From CAYSCX01 sp964429575 (lineage in GTDB: Bacteria > Desulfobacterota > Binatia > Binatales > Binataceae): a stretch of 64,000 nucleotides of DNA. The position numbers and the translations under genes were made by a program. The notes under the pieces were generated by a model. The model was not told the DNA's origin, searched no databases, and worked only from the letters and a program-made list of their open reading frames with translations. Below are positions 1-10,000 of this stretch, one piece after another. How positions within the stretch are numbered: position 1 is the stretch's first letter; every line of letters begins with the position of its first letter. The stretch spans positions 93,753 to 157,752 of the forward strand of contig CAYSCX010000004.1 of NCBI GenBank assembly GCA_964429575.1, given 5' to 3'.

Positions 1-289
1 AAAGGGCTGCTACGCGCGCGGCAACTACGGCGGCAAGGGACTGCCTCCGGGTCTTCAGAAGAAATATGACAAGACCGGCCATCTGCCGCCGGGACTCGAG
101 AAGCAGCTCGCGGAGCGCGGCACTTTGCCGCCTGGGCTCCAAAAGAAAGTTCAGCCGATCGATTCAACGTTTGCGCGCTGCGCCGGACCGCTGCCGCTGA
201 ATACCCGGCTGTTCAGGAGCGGCAACGATTTGGTTCTGATGAACGAGCGAGCGGGGGCGATTGTGGACGTGCTGCGCAACTTCTATTGA
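1..289 (+). CDS. CigR/RcnB-like exported protein, C-terminal part
   Basis: The reading frame is open from base 2 to the TGA at 287-289, so the gene begins before the window. The visible 95 residues carry three spaced copies of an LPPGLxKK/Q motif (roughly residues 16-22, 33-39 and 46-52), followed by a C-terminal segment with the pattern R-L-F-R-S-G-N-D-L-V-L-M and A-I-V-D-V-L. Repeats of LPPGLxK before a short beta-rich tail are characteristic of the RcnB/CigR type of periplasmic proteins. The function is poorly defined in general (CigR of Salmonella is called an anti-virulence regulator). The family call is from motif recognition only. Confidence 0.7.
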   Translation, partial: KGCYARGNYGGKGLPPGLQKKYDKTGHLPPGLEKQLAERGTLPPGLQKKVQPIDSTFARCAGPLPLNTRLFRSGNDLVLMNERAGAIVDVLRNFY

Positions 290-327
290 TACGCGCGACC
301 GCATCCCGCGAATCGCATCGCATATCC

Positions 328-360
328 GGCGCGGAGCGCTGAACGCTCCGCGCCGTTTTC
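328..360 (+). terminator. Intrinsic terminator after the CigR-like gene
   Basis: An 11-bp perfect inverted repeat (328-338 with 344-354, loop CTGAA) is followed by GTTTTC. It lies 39 bases after the stop of the plus-strand gene and before the end of the convergent CAP gene. The T run is present only on the plus-strand side. Confidence 0.8.
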
Positions 361-383
361 GGTGGCCGGATGTGCGTCCGTAG

Positions 384-1361
384 CTAATGCGATGTAGCAG
401 AGCGGGCAGCGGTGTCAGCGCCGTTGGTCTCGTCCACCGCGAACGACCATGTGAACGTCTTGCCGCGCTTGGTCGTGAAGGCAGCGTCGTACTTCGCGCC
501 CGGATGAAGCGGCTCCCGCGGAACCAGCGCAACCGCACCGAATCGCTTGAGCGCCCAACGTCCATACTCCTGACCCGCAGCGTCGGGATTGACGTAGCTT
601 CTGGCGTCAAATGCACAGTGCTCGATTTGTCGCCCGTTCTCGGTGATTGAATGCGACGCGAGCTGCGCGTCGATCAGGCGGCCGAACTGCACGCTGAGCG
701 GAAGTCCGGCAGGTTCGCCATACCCGGGACAACTCGAAAGCGGGTCCGGCCATTCGCCCGACAATGATTCCAGCGGCAGCGTCGAACCGTTCGGCGGGAA
801 TTCAACTGGATCGTCAAATATTTTCGGCGGACCGATCGGGACGGGCAGCCGAATCGCCATAACCCAACAGCCGTTTTTTTCGTATGCGCCGAGAGCGGCG
901 ACGGTCAGCTTTGGGTCGAGCAATGCGAAGCGGTGAAAAACGCTTGCGATCGATCGTTCGATATTCCGTCCGGTGTTCAACGCGCCGCAGCCCCACGCCA
1001 TGTCCAGGTTCGGGGCGAGTTTCGCGCCGGATTCTGAGAACCATGGATTCGCCGGGTCTTCCTGCCGCGATTGGTGCCCGAGATTACGCGCCGTGCGTAT
1101 TAGATCGCTGTGGTTTTCGAGAACGTAACGGGCGTGCTTGAAGCATGCGTCGGTCAGGGACGCATCTTCCGCGGCGGGCGGAAGTTTCTCGATCGCACGG
1201 TACGAGTTCATCCGCTCCAGCCAGTCTGGGAGCGGGGCTGTCTGCACCGGCGCTGCCGGTGAAGACTCGGCACGCGGTTCGGTCAACGCTCGCATCGATG
1301 GAAACGATGCCGCGGCTGATGCCGCAACCGCGAAGCACGCGGCCAACGCCCAGCGCTGCAT
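384..1361 (-). CDS. Secreted CAP-domain (SCP/PR1-like) protein
   Basis: 325 aa with an N-terminal hydrophobic signal segment (residues 5-20, AACFAVAASAAASF) and a CAP-like domain. The helix with M-N-S-Y-R-A-I-E-K-L-P (about 50-60), the following K-H-A-R-Y-V (about 75-80), and the late D-P-K-L-T-V-A-A-L-G-A-Y (about 150-160) match the usual CAP order, seen also in the downstream paralogue. CAP proteins are extracytoplasmic and bind lipids or act in envelope interactions; no substrate can be inferred. The C-terminal third (about 230-320) ends in a small beta domain (Y-D-A-A-F-T-T...F-T-W-S-F-A-V) shared with the neighbour, resembling an Ig-like CAP-associated domain. An SD-like GGGAAGG precedes the ATG. 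Confidence 0.7.
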   Translation of the reverse strand: MQRWALAACFAVAASAAASFPSMRALTEPRAESSPAAPVQTAPLPDWLERMNSYRAIEKLPPAAEDASLTDACFKHARYVLENHSDLIRTARNLGHQSRQEDPANPWFSESGAKLAPNLDMAWGCGALNTGRNIERSIASVFHRFALLDPKLTVAALGAYEKNGCWVMAIRLPVPIGPPKIFDDPVEFPPNGSTLPLESLSGEWPDPLSSCPGYGEPAGLPLSVQFGRLIDAQLASHSITENGRQIEHCAFDARSYVNPDAAGQEYGRWALKRFGAVALVPREPLHPGAKYDAAFTTKRGKTFTWSFAVDETNGADTAARSATSH

Positions 1362-1385
1362 TGCGGATTGCCTTCCCAGATGCTC

Positions 1386-2477
1386 TTAGGGCGCGCCCGC
1401 CGGCGCCACCGAGAACGACCAAGCGCGGGTCCCGCCGTCGGCGGTGATCGAGACGGCATATCGCTCGCCAGTTACCAGCGGCTTGCGCGGGATCATCACG
1501 ATAGCACCGGCGCTATTCAGCCACCGGCGCCCGTAGTCCTGCATCACGCCATTCGGATTTTGATAGTTGGCAGCGTCGATCACGCAATGCTCGACCGGTC
1601 CCGTGGAGTCGGAGAGCGAATGCTTGCTGGCGGTCACCAATCCGTCTTCGCCGAGGCCCTCGCCCAGCGCAAGGATGATCGGAGCGCCGCTGGGTGCCCG
1701 GTAGCCTTCGCAACTCACCAACGCGTCGAGAGTGCCGTTGCCGTGATCGGCGAGAAGCGTGGTGCTCCCAGCCGGCGGCGGAAACTGAATTGGCTCGCGC
1801 AGTCTCGCTGGACCTTGCGGCACCGGTCCATTGGCGGGGTTCCACCGCGCCGCTACGGGATCGGCGTACACCTTCACAAAGCTGCCCTTGTCGAGTCCGA
1901 AGCGTTCCGCAACCACCGCGACGCACTCATCGTGTTCACAATAGGTGCCGAGCCCCATTGCAGCGAACTGCGGGTACAGTACGGCCAGAGCGTTAAACGG
2001 CATCGACATGATCTGGTCGACGAACGCGACGCCGTCAGCGGGTACCTGCGCACCCATCAGGACCGTCGCGTCCTTGGCCGCCTTTGCGCCTTCCTTGCTG
2101 TACCACTGATTGCCGGGCGACTCCGCCTGCGCGCCGTAGGGAAGTTGTCCGGCGCCCAGCTTGCCGTTGGAAACGTACCAATGATACGCGCGCACTTTGT
2201 TTTTGATCAGGTAGAGCGCGTGTTTCTGCGCGCCGGCGTTGAGGGACAGGTCAACCTCAACCGGCGGAACGCCCGCCATTGCGCGGTAATAGTTGGTCCG
2301 CGCCGCAGCTGATCGCAACGGCTCCGGAATATCCGCCGCGGCCTGTTCCGCGGGCGTGCCGGTCGTAGCGGACGGTTGTGATGTCCTCGCACCCGGCGCG
2401 CATCCCCACCCGCCAATCACGCACAGCAGTGCGGCTGCCACCGACGCGCCCCACGAAGCCGAATTGCGCATCAGCAT
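1386..2477 (-). CDS. CAP-domain lipoprotein, paralogue of the downstream gene
   Basis: 363 aa from the ATG at 2477; an ATG at 2471 is equally possible. The frame is open further upstream, but that extension overlaps the preceding gene and would bury the signal peptide. The N-terminus M-L-M-R-N then a hydrophobic run ending G-G-W-G-C looks like a lipoprotein signal with a somewhat unusual Trp at -2. The CAP helix R-T-N-Y-Y-R-A-M-A-G-V-P-P is followed by K-H-A-L-Y-L and L-Y-P-Q-F-A-A-M-G-L-G-T-Y. It shares the C-terminal domain (D-Y-G-R-R-W-L-N-S-A-G-A-I-V and T-R-A-W-S-F-S-V) with the 325-aa gene 24 bp downstream, so the two are a tandem duplication, probably co-transcribed. Confidence 0.7.
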   Translation of the reverse strand: MLMRNSASWGASVAAALLCVIGGWGCAPGARTSQPSATTGTPAEQAAADIPEPLRSAAARTNYYRAMAGVPPVEVDLSLNAGAQKHALYLIKNKVRAYHWYVSNGKLGAGQLPYGAQAESPGNQWYSKEGAKAAKDATVLMGAQVPADGVAFVDQIMSMPFNALAVLYPQFAAMGLGTYCEHDECVAVVAERFGLDKGSFVKVYADPVAARWNPANGPVPQGPARLREPIQFPPPAGSTTLLADHGNGTLDALVSCEGYRAPSGAPIILALGEGLGEDGLVTASKHSLSDSTGPVEHCVIDAANYQNPNGVMQDYGRRWLNSAGAIVMIPRKPLVTGERYAVSITADGGTRAWSFSVAPAGAP

Positions 2478-2488
2478 TCGACCGCGCG

Positions 2489-2866
2489 CTACTGCTTGCA
2501 ATATCCGGCCTGCCGCAGGTAGTCGAGATCCTTGTCCACTAGCCGCCCCGCAGTCGAACCACTCGCATAGACCACCGTGTTGTGTTGCGCATTGATTCGA
2601 CATGCGGCATTGGCAATGACTTCTCCGGATTGGTTCCGGATCGGCACTGTCGCATCGATCGTGCGTGAACCCATCTGCTCCCGCATCGTGCTGTCCGCCT
2701 GCTGTCCGTTAATCGTCATCGGTTGTTGCGACGATTGCGCGCAGATCAGCGCCGCATCCAGCTGGCAGCGCTCGTCACCGCCCCCTGCCTTCATGCCCGC
2801 GCACCCACCAACCACGGGGCAAATCGTGATGACTGCGATCAGCCGGAGAGAAACATTGATAACCAT
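2489..2866 (-). CDS. Small putative lipoprotein
   Basis: 125 aa from the ATG at 2866. This start places a hydrophobic stretch (V-S-L-R-L-I-A-V-I-T-I-C-P-V-V) directly before a G-G-C-A-G lipobox-like motif, which argues against the longer open frame starting at 2902. Four more cysteines follow in the mature part. No known domain is recognised. The gene ends about 11 bp before the CAP lipoprotein start and is probably the first gene of a three-gene envelope operon. Confidence 0.55.
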   Translation of the reverse strand: MVINVSLRLIAVITICPVVGGCAGMKAGGGDERCQLDAALICAQSSQQPMTINGQQADSTMREQMGSRTIDATVPIRNQSGEVIANAACRINAQHNTVVYASGSTAGRLVDKDLDYLRQAGYCKQ

Positions 2867-3024
2867 GTGTTTACCGCCGTTCACTGAATCGCTGCCAGTC
2901 ACTTCCTAGCAGAGTAACATCGTACATTCCAATAGCTGCAAAGGTCCGGCTCGGAGCATGGCGTGTGGGGCGCCTTCGCGCGATTGTGGATGACGGTCGG
3001 CCGTAAAGGTCAGTAGCGGGCGGC

Positions 3025-3369
3025 TTGGCTTATTCTCCGCGTGAGGACGATCTGGCAATGCGGGCGATTCGACATCCGATGAGCGGCGCCGTGTACGATC
3101 TTCAAGAGGACGGTAATGTCCGCGTCGAGAAGGATGGAATGACCGGGCTCTTCCGTCCCGACGGGACTTATATTTCGGGTGACATCCACTCTGCGGATCC
3201 GCAGCTCTGCGGGTGGATCGGAGGGTGCGATGTGCGCGCGACCGCGCCACTCCGGGCCCGCGCCGAAGGGAAACTAAGAAATGACGCTGGGCGAGAAACC
3301 GCCGCGCAGTTCATCGCAGCCGCTCACGTATCGGCGGCTAATCGCCGGCGACACGCATCGCGTCCCTGA
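3025..3369 (+). CDS. Small hypothetical protein next to Rieske fragment
   Basis: Start TTG at 3025 or the internal ATG at 3058. The first 55-60 residues look like a genuine compact protein: I-R-H-P-M-S-G-A-V-Y-D-L then R-V-E-K-D-G-M-T-G-L-F-R-P-D-G and A-D-P-Q-L-C-G-W-I-G-G. Short proteins of this shape occur beside aromatic-ring oxygenase genes in actinobacteria and related soil lineages (recollection, not verified). The residues after the C-G-W motif are low-complexity and overlap the next frame by 88 bases, so the 3' end may be altered by the same decay that truncated the oxygenase. Confidence 0.4.
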   Translation: MAYSPREDDLAMRAIRHPMSGAVYDLQEDGNVRVEKDGMTGLFRPDGTYISGDIHSADPQLCGWIGGCDVRATAPLRARAEGKLRNDAGRETAAQFIAAAHVSAANRRRHASRP

Positions 3370-3622
3370 CGTTCTAAGGCGCGAGCGCCGACTCGAACTT
3401 CCGCCGTCTGAGATTCCGATCGAGAGTTACACTTCGCGTGAGTTCTTCGACTTGGAGGTTGAGCGGCTTTGGAAGCGGGTGTGGCAGATGGCCTGCCGCG
3501 AGGAGGACATCCCCAACGTCGGTGACAACATCGTGTACGATATCGCCGGACTTTCAATCATCGTGGTACGCGCGGCGCCAGACCGTGCCAGTCTGCGGCG
3601 AGGTGATCGGCGAGTACGGTGA
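3281..3622 (+). pseudogene. Rieske non-haem iron oxygenase alpha subunit, N-terminal fragment
   Basis: Residues about 28-101 match the N-terminus of Rieske (2Fe-2S) ring-hydroxylating oxygenase alpha subunits: R-E-F-F-D-L-E-V-E-R-L-W-K-R-V-W-Q-M-A-C-R-E-E-D-I-P-x-V-G-D, then I-V-Y-D-I-A-G-L-S-I-I-V-V-R. The similarity stops near 3580, before the CxH...CxxH cluster ligands, and the frame closes at 3622. Full-length members are roughly 400-450 aa, so this is a severe truncation without a catalytic domain. It is a relic of an oxygenase gene, removed by deletion. Confidence 0.65.
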
Positions 3623-3884
3623 CTGAGACCAACTCATCAACTGGTACAAGAATCGGGCAGGCCAGAGTCCCTTGGTCAGTCCCGCATACGACATCTTGAG
3701 CGCCGAGGCGGCGTCGATGCCGCCGTCGACGAACGCGGAACGGCTCACCAACCTGAAGGAACTGGTTGCGACGGTCGAAGGATGGCTGGAGTCGATGCCG
3801 AGTAGACTTCAATGATTGACTCTGCTGAGTAAGCTTGGGCCGAGAGTGGGAGCGCGACGACCAACGGCATCGGCAGAAGATGCG
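3623..3884 (+). other. Degenerate coding remnant, unidentified
   Basis: Right after the in-frame TGA at 3624-3626 a 62-codon open stretch (3627-3815) reads D-Q-L-I-N-W-Y-K-N-R-A-G-Q and ends L-E-S-M-P-S-R-L-Q. Codon usage looks coding, but there is no good start. It may be the 3' end of another gene joined to the Rieske fragment by the same deletion. I cannot assign a family. Bases 3816-3884 show nothing recognisable. Confidence 0.35.
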
Positions 3885-4091
3885 TTATTCGTAACGTGGT
3901 TGATAAACTCCGCTGAAACCCGGCGGCCGCCAGCCTTCATTTGCGCACGATAGGCAAGCCGAATAGTACTTGAGTCTGCCATTTTCGCGGCCCGCCAAAC
4001 TGATCATTAACGCGGTCGGCGTTGTCTTTTGGCAAGCGAAGCAGATCGCCACCAACGCCTTATTCTCCTTGGCGGAGAAAGCACTCGGCAT
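3885..4091 (-). CDS. Small zinc-ribbon-like protein
   Basis: 68 aa, ATG at 4091, six bases after the stop of the glucan synthase, so probably the last gene of that transcript. Two CxxC pairs are visible (C-F-A-C near residue 17 and C-L-S-C near 46), 26 residues apart, the spacing of a small treble-clef or ribbon Zn site. The C-terminus is W-R-P-P-G-F-S-G-V-Y-Q-P-R-Y-E. No family recognised. Confidence 0.5.
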   Translation of the reverse strand: MPSAFSAKENKALVAICFACQKTTPTALMISLAGRENGRLKYYSACLSCANEGWRPPGFSGVYQPRYE

Positions 4092-4097
4092 CTGCTT

Positions 4098-7000
4098 TTA
4101 TCCTCGAGCTCTAGCCGATCGTCCGAGAATAATGCGTATCCGATGGTCCCCTCCGTCGTTAACCAGGGGGATAAGGGGCCGGGCGCTCGATAGAGCCTCG
4201 CCGTCGAGCTCGAGGCAGGTGATTCCGCGACTGACTCCGTGTGGGTTCTCGACCGCAATCTCATAGCGTGCGGAATGGTATCGGAAGACGATTTCGAAGC
4301 GTGGCCAAGTCTTCGGCACGCACGGATCGATGACCAGTGTCGCGCCGCGCAAACGAAATCCGAGTATCCACTCGAGGCCCGCCCGGTACATCCATCCGGC
4401 CGAGCCGGTGTACCAGGTCCATCCACCACGTCCGACGTGCGGGGGCACGGCGTATACGTCGGCACCGGCGACGTATGGTTCCACCCTGTAGCGATGAATG
4501 CCGGCGCGCGTGCTTGCGTGATTGATGGGATTCAGCATCGAGAATAGCTCGCCCGCTTTGTCTCCCTCGCCCAGTATCGCGAAGGCAATCACCGACCAGA
4601 TCGCAGCGTGCGTGTACTGGCCGCCGTTTTCCCGGATTCCAGGCGGGTATCCTTTGATGTAACCAGGGTCGAGCGGCGCCTGATCAAACGGCGGTGTGAA
4701 GAGTAGGATCAGTTTTTCATTCCGGCGTACGAGGTATTCGTCCACTGCCGCCATCGCGGTTGCAGCGCGAGCCGGATCGGCGGCACCGGAGATCACTCCC
4801 CACGATTGCGCGATCGAATCGATTCGACATTCGCTATTCGAAGCCGAGCCGAGCGGTGAATCGTCGTCGAAGTAGCCTCGCCGGTACCAGTCGCCATCCC
4901 AGCCGTTTCGCTCAAGGGATTGCTTGAGGGCGGCCGCGTGCCGGATCCAGATCGCGACGCGCGCCTCCTCGCCGCGATCATCGGCGAGGTGAGCGAAGTC
5001 CGAAAGCGTGGAGTAAAGGAACCAACCAAGCCAGATGCTCTCGCCCTTACCCTTCTCGCCGACCCGATTCATCCCATCGTTCCAGTCGCCCGTGCCTATT
5101 AGTGGCAGGCCGTGGTTACCTACCGCCAGACTCACGTCGAGGGCCCTAGCGCAGTGCTCGAAAAGACTGGCGTGTTCGTCGGAGACGATCGGTTGAAAGT
5201 ACGATTCGTGTTCGTGGGCAGGGAGGATTGGCCCTTTCAAAAAGGGAACAATCTCGTCCAACACTGCGACATCGCCTGTGACCTCGACATAATGGGCTGC
5301 TGCATACGGCAACCATATCCGGTCATCGGAGATCCGCGTGCGGACCCCTTTTCCTGACGGTGGAAGCCACCAATGTTGAACGTCGCCCTCGGCGAACTGC
5401 CGCGCGGCGGCGCGCAACAGATGCTCTCGCATAACTTCCGGCTTCGATGCAGTGAGCGCCATCACGTCTTGTAGCTGGTCGCGAAAGCCGTATGCGCCGC
5501 TTGCCTGGTAGAACGCCGATCGCGCCCACACGCGGCACGCAAGTGTCTGGTAGAGCAGCCAGCGGTTCATCAGAATGTCCATCGATCGGTCAGGCGTCTT
5601 TACTTGAACCGCGCCGAGGATGTCGTCCCATTGCCGGATAATCGCGTGGAAGACCGAATCCAGGTCCGTCGTTCGATAGCGCGTGATTAAAGAAAGCGCC
5701 TCCGCCTTCGTCGCCGCCTCGCCGAGAAAAAAGACAATTTCGGCCGCACCGTTCGGCGCGAGCTGAAGCTGAGTTTGCAGGGTGCCGCAGGGATCGAGTC
5801 CGGCGCCGACCCGATTGGAGAGCGGCGTTGCGCCCGCGAGTGCGGCCGGAGAATCCAGAGTGCCGTTGCGGCCGAGGAATTCCGTCCGGTCACCGGTCCA
5901 AGCGGTCTGCTTTCCGGCGAGGTCGGCGAAGGCGACGCGACCGCCGAAATCGCTGCGCCAGGGGTTACGCGCGAGCATCGCTCCGGTTGTCGAATCGATT
6001 TCCGTGACGACGAACGGCGCAGAAGTGACGCGTGACGCGCCGAGCACCCACTCCACGTACGCGCTGACCGACAGACGCCGCGATCGCGCCGAGAGATTTC
6101 GGATCTTCAACCGGGAAATCTTGATCGAGTCCTCGGGGGACACGTATTGCAGAAGCTCGAGCGAGATCCCATGCGAAGTGTGCTCGAAACGGCTGTAGCC
6201 CTGGCCATGGCTGACGATGTATGGCGAGACCTCACGAATCGGGAGAGCTGTAGGACTCCAGAGCACGCCCGAGTCTTCGTCACGAAGGTAGAATACTTCA
6301 CCCGGAGTATCGGAGACGGGGTCGTTCGACCACGGACTGATCTGGTTCTCGCGACTGTTGATCGACCATGTGTAACCTGAGCCGGTGGCTGACACTTGGA
6401 AGCCGAACGAGGGATTGGAAATCACGTTCACCCACGGCGCCGGTGTCCATTGGCCCTCGGTAAGGATCGTGACATATTCCCGCCCGTCGGCGGCGAAGCC
6501 GCCGAGACCATTGAAAAACTCAAGACTCGCTTGTGGCACCGTGGCCGTCGGCGGCGCGATCGCCGGCGCCGGCTCGCGTCGCGGCGGCGGCGCGGTGGCG
6601 GTTTGCGATTCCTCCAAGCGATTGACCTGCTCAGTGAGGCTTCCGTGGCGGCTGAGGAGCACCGCCCGGGCGGTGCTCTGGAGCAGGCTTCGCACCTCGA
6701 CCGAGACCAGATCGGAGCGCAAAACAAACACCGCTCCCCGCGCCGCTTCTCCGTCGGCGTGCGGCCGCGATGGTTTCGCGCGGACCAGCGCTTCCAATGA
6801 GGCCTGCAGATCCTGATCGTAGGACGAATGCCTTTCGTTCAGAATCACTAGATCGACGTCGAGTTGCTTCATCCGCCAGTATTCGTGGGCGCGGACCAAT
6901 TGCCGAACGATCTCTCGATCCTCTACTTCATCGATCCGGACCAACACGATCGGCAGGTCGCCGGAGATTCCGTGGGCCCATAGCGTCGAAGGTCCGCGCT

Positions 7001-10000
7001 CGCTCCGCTTGAGCACTTCGGACGAAGGACGCATCGTCGGGTTGGCGTAGAGAACGTGATTGGCGATGCGCTGGAAGAGATGCGCCTCGTCGGGACCGGC
7101 GCCGAGATGGTGTAGCTGCACCTGAGCCTGCGTCCAAGCCAGAGTGAGCGCGCGCTCGAAGGCAGTGAAGTCGTGGTGCTTGTCCGCCAGGTCAAGCGCT
7201 TCGATTCGGGAGGAAGCAATCAGGGTCCAGAATGCGACGCGCGCCCGGCCACCCGGCGGAATTCTTAAATGGCGGCGAAGGCTGAAGATCGGATCGAGCA
7301 CGGCGCCGACCGTGTTGGAGAGCGGCTGGCCGTCGATCACGGATATCGGAGTTCGGATCCCTCGCGCCCGCCCAAGGAACGCTGCCCGGTCCGTCTCGAA
7401 TTGCAAGTCGCCCACCGTCTCGCCTTCTACCACGGCAAGGTGGACCGCCCAGACCGGCGCCTCGCCGGGCGACCGCAGCCTCCGCGTCGCCATTACAGCG
7501 CCCACGTCGGCAACGAATTCGGTCTGCACGAACAGCTTGGAGAAGGCTGGATGCGCGGCGTCTTCCGCTGGGGGCGCCAGGACGATCTCAGCGTAGGAGG
7601 TCACCTCTATCTCCCGATAGCGGGTTCCGAGGTTTGAGATCGATACGCGGCGAACCTCGGCGTCGTCCTCCGACGAAACCGCGATCTCGAGTGTTGTCGT
7701 GATCGTCCCATCGCGCCTCGTGATTTCGGCTCGATCCTCGGAGAACACCACCCCGTAACTATCCGGCTCGACGCCGGTCGGTTGATATCCCGCCGACCAT
7801 ACTTCGCCCGTATGCACATCGCGCAGAAAAACGTACATGCCCCAGGAATCGCAGGTAACGTCCTCCCGCCAACGCGTGACCGCGAGGTCCCGCCAACGGC
7901 TGTAACCGGAACCCGCTGCGGTGATCATCACTGCGTACCTGCCGTTTGAGAGAAGGTGCGTCCGCGGAATTGCGTCGTGCGGGGATCGGAACCGTCGCAG
8001 CATTGGCGCAACGATCTCGCGGATGTTGGCTGCCGCCTTCACCTCCTCGGCGCGGGGACGCGCAACCAAAACGTCGCGCGGAGTTCGTTCTTGCAGCAAG
8101 AGCTCCGTCGCCTGAATGATTGGCTCGGCGTGAAAGCGGGCGCGCATCGCTCCGTCCCGGAGAGCGTCGTCGATCGCGACCAGAGTCATCCCTTGGTGAT
8201 GCGCCATATAGGCACGAACGATCGCCACTTCCTCACCCTCCGGGAGGCGCATCGGAGTGTAGTCGAGAGCCTCATAGTAGCCGTAACGGCCAAGGCCACC
8301 GGCCGTCGCAAGGCGAGAGAAGTTTCGCGCCGCGGCATCAGCATCGACCATCGCGGCCAGGCCCGTCGCGTAAGGGGCAACGACGACGTTCTCGCTGAGC
8401 CCGCGCTTGAGCCCCAGTCCAGGGACGCCAAAGTTCGAGTACTGATAGGCGAGCTCCAGATCTCGCGCGTTGTATGCGGATTCCGAGACACCCCACGGCA
8501 CGCCAAGCTCGGCGCCATACTTGATCTGCCGGCGGACGACGAGGCGATTCGACTGCGAGAGTATGCTCGCCTCCGGTGCGCGCATCACCAGCGACGGCAT
8601 CAGGTACTCGAACATCGAACCCGACCATGAGATCAGCGCGGAACCACGATCTACTGGCGTCAGGTCGCGCCCGAGGCGGAACCAATGGCGCGCCGGCACG
8701 TCTCCTTTGGCGATCGCGACGAAGCTCGCCAGGCGTGCCTCAGAGGCGAGCAGGTCATAACAGTTGGGATCGAGGCTGCCCTCCGCGACTCGGTACCCAA
8801 TCGCGAGAAGTTGCCGCGCCGGGTCGAAAAGCAAGCCGAACTCCATTGCCGCAAACATTTTGCCCGCTATTTCCGCGAGCGCCGCGAGGCGACGTTCGAG
8901 CGCGCGTGCGGCGCTCGCGGAACGCTCGAAGGCGTCAATCAGGGCGTCGGCTCGCCCGAGCGAGGCAACCTCTCCCGGAGCTTGGCGTACAAGCTCCGAT
9001 CGGTAGCGTGTCAGCTCTCCGATCGCCCTTTCGCAGCGATCCGGCAGATCGGCAATTGTCGGGACAGATTCGAACAGATAGCGGAGCGCCTCCTCTAGAG
9101 AAGTGTCTCGGTTCACCGCCTGCTCCGCTGCGATGAGCGTGACGTCGCCTGCGAGCTTCGCCCATGGCATGAACTGTTCGACGTCGCGCTGATGACTCAG
9201 GATCGACGCCCGCACCGCCTCTACCCAGTTCAATACTTGGGCGCTACCATCGTCGCCCCGTTCCTCGTTCAGCGTCCGCGCAATGTCGGTGGCCGTGTGG
9301 GCGTCAAGCGCGAGCCCCGCCAGCCGCCCGGCAACATCTGCCGGAGTCGTGGGAGCGCTTCGCAGCGAAACGGTGAGAGCGTCGAGCGCGTCATCCAGAT
9401 GCTTGCGAGTTACCGTTTGAGTCCGCCGATTGTCAGCGAGCAGGCGCATACACTCGCGCGTGATTTCCAGCGCGTCATCGATCCCTGTGCGCCATCTCGG
9501 CGCCGCCACCGGACCGCCGGTCATCTCCCGCATTGCGTTGCCAATAGCGATCAGATGTCCCGCTAGATTTCCACTATCGACAGACGAGACATATTTCGGA
9601 TCCAGCGGACGAAGATTCTGCGTGTCGTACCAGTTGTAGAAGTGGCCGCGGAAGCGCTCGAGTTCATTCATCGTCGTGAGAGTCGCGTCCAACCGCCCCA
9701 ATGTTTCGAGCGTACCCAGCCAGCCGAAATCGTGCGCCGCGGCCACGGACAGAAGATATAATCCGAGGTTGGTGGGCGATGTCCGATGGGCCAGCACGGG
9801 TTTCGGTTCTTCCTGGAAGTTGTCAGGCGGAAGCATGTGATCCTGCGCAGTGACGAATGTCTCGAAGAAGCTCCATGTGCGGCGGGCGATGAGCCTAAGT
9901 GTCTGCGCGTGCGTCTCGGAGGGCGGATTTGGGCCCGTCATGGGCGGCGGAAGACTCGCCCATCGCGCGACCGCCGGCGATAGCATCCACAGCATCAGGA

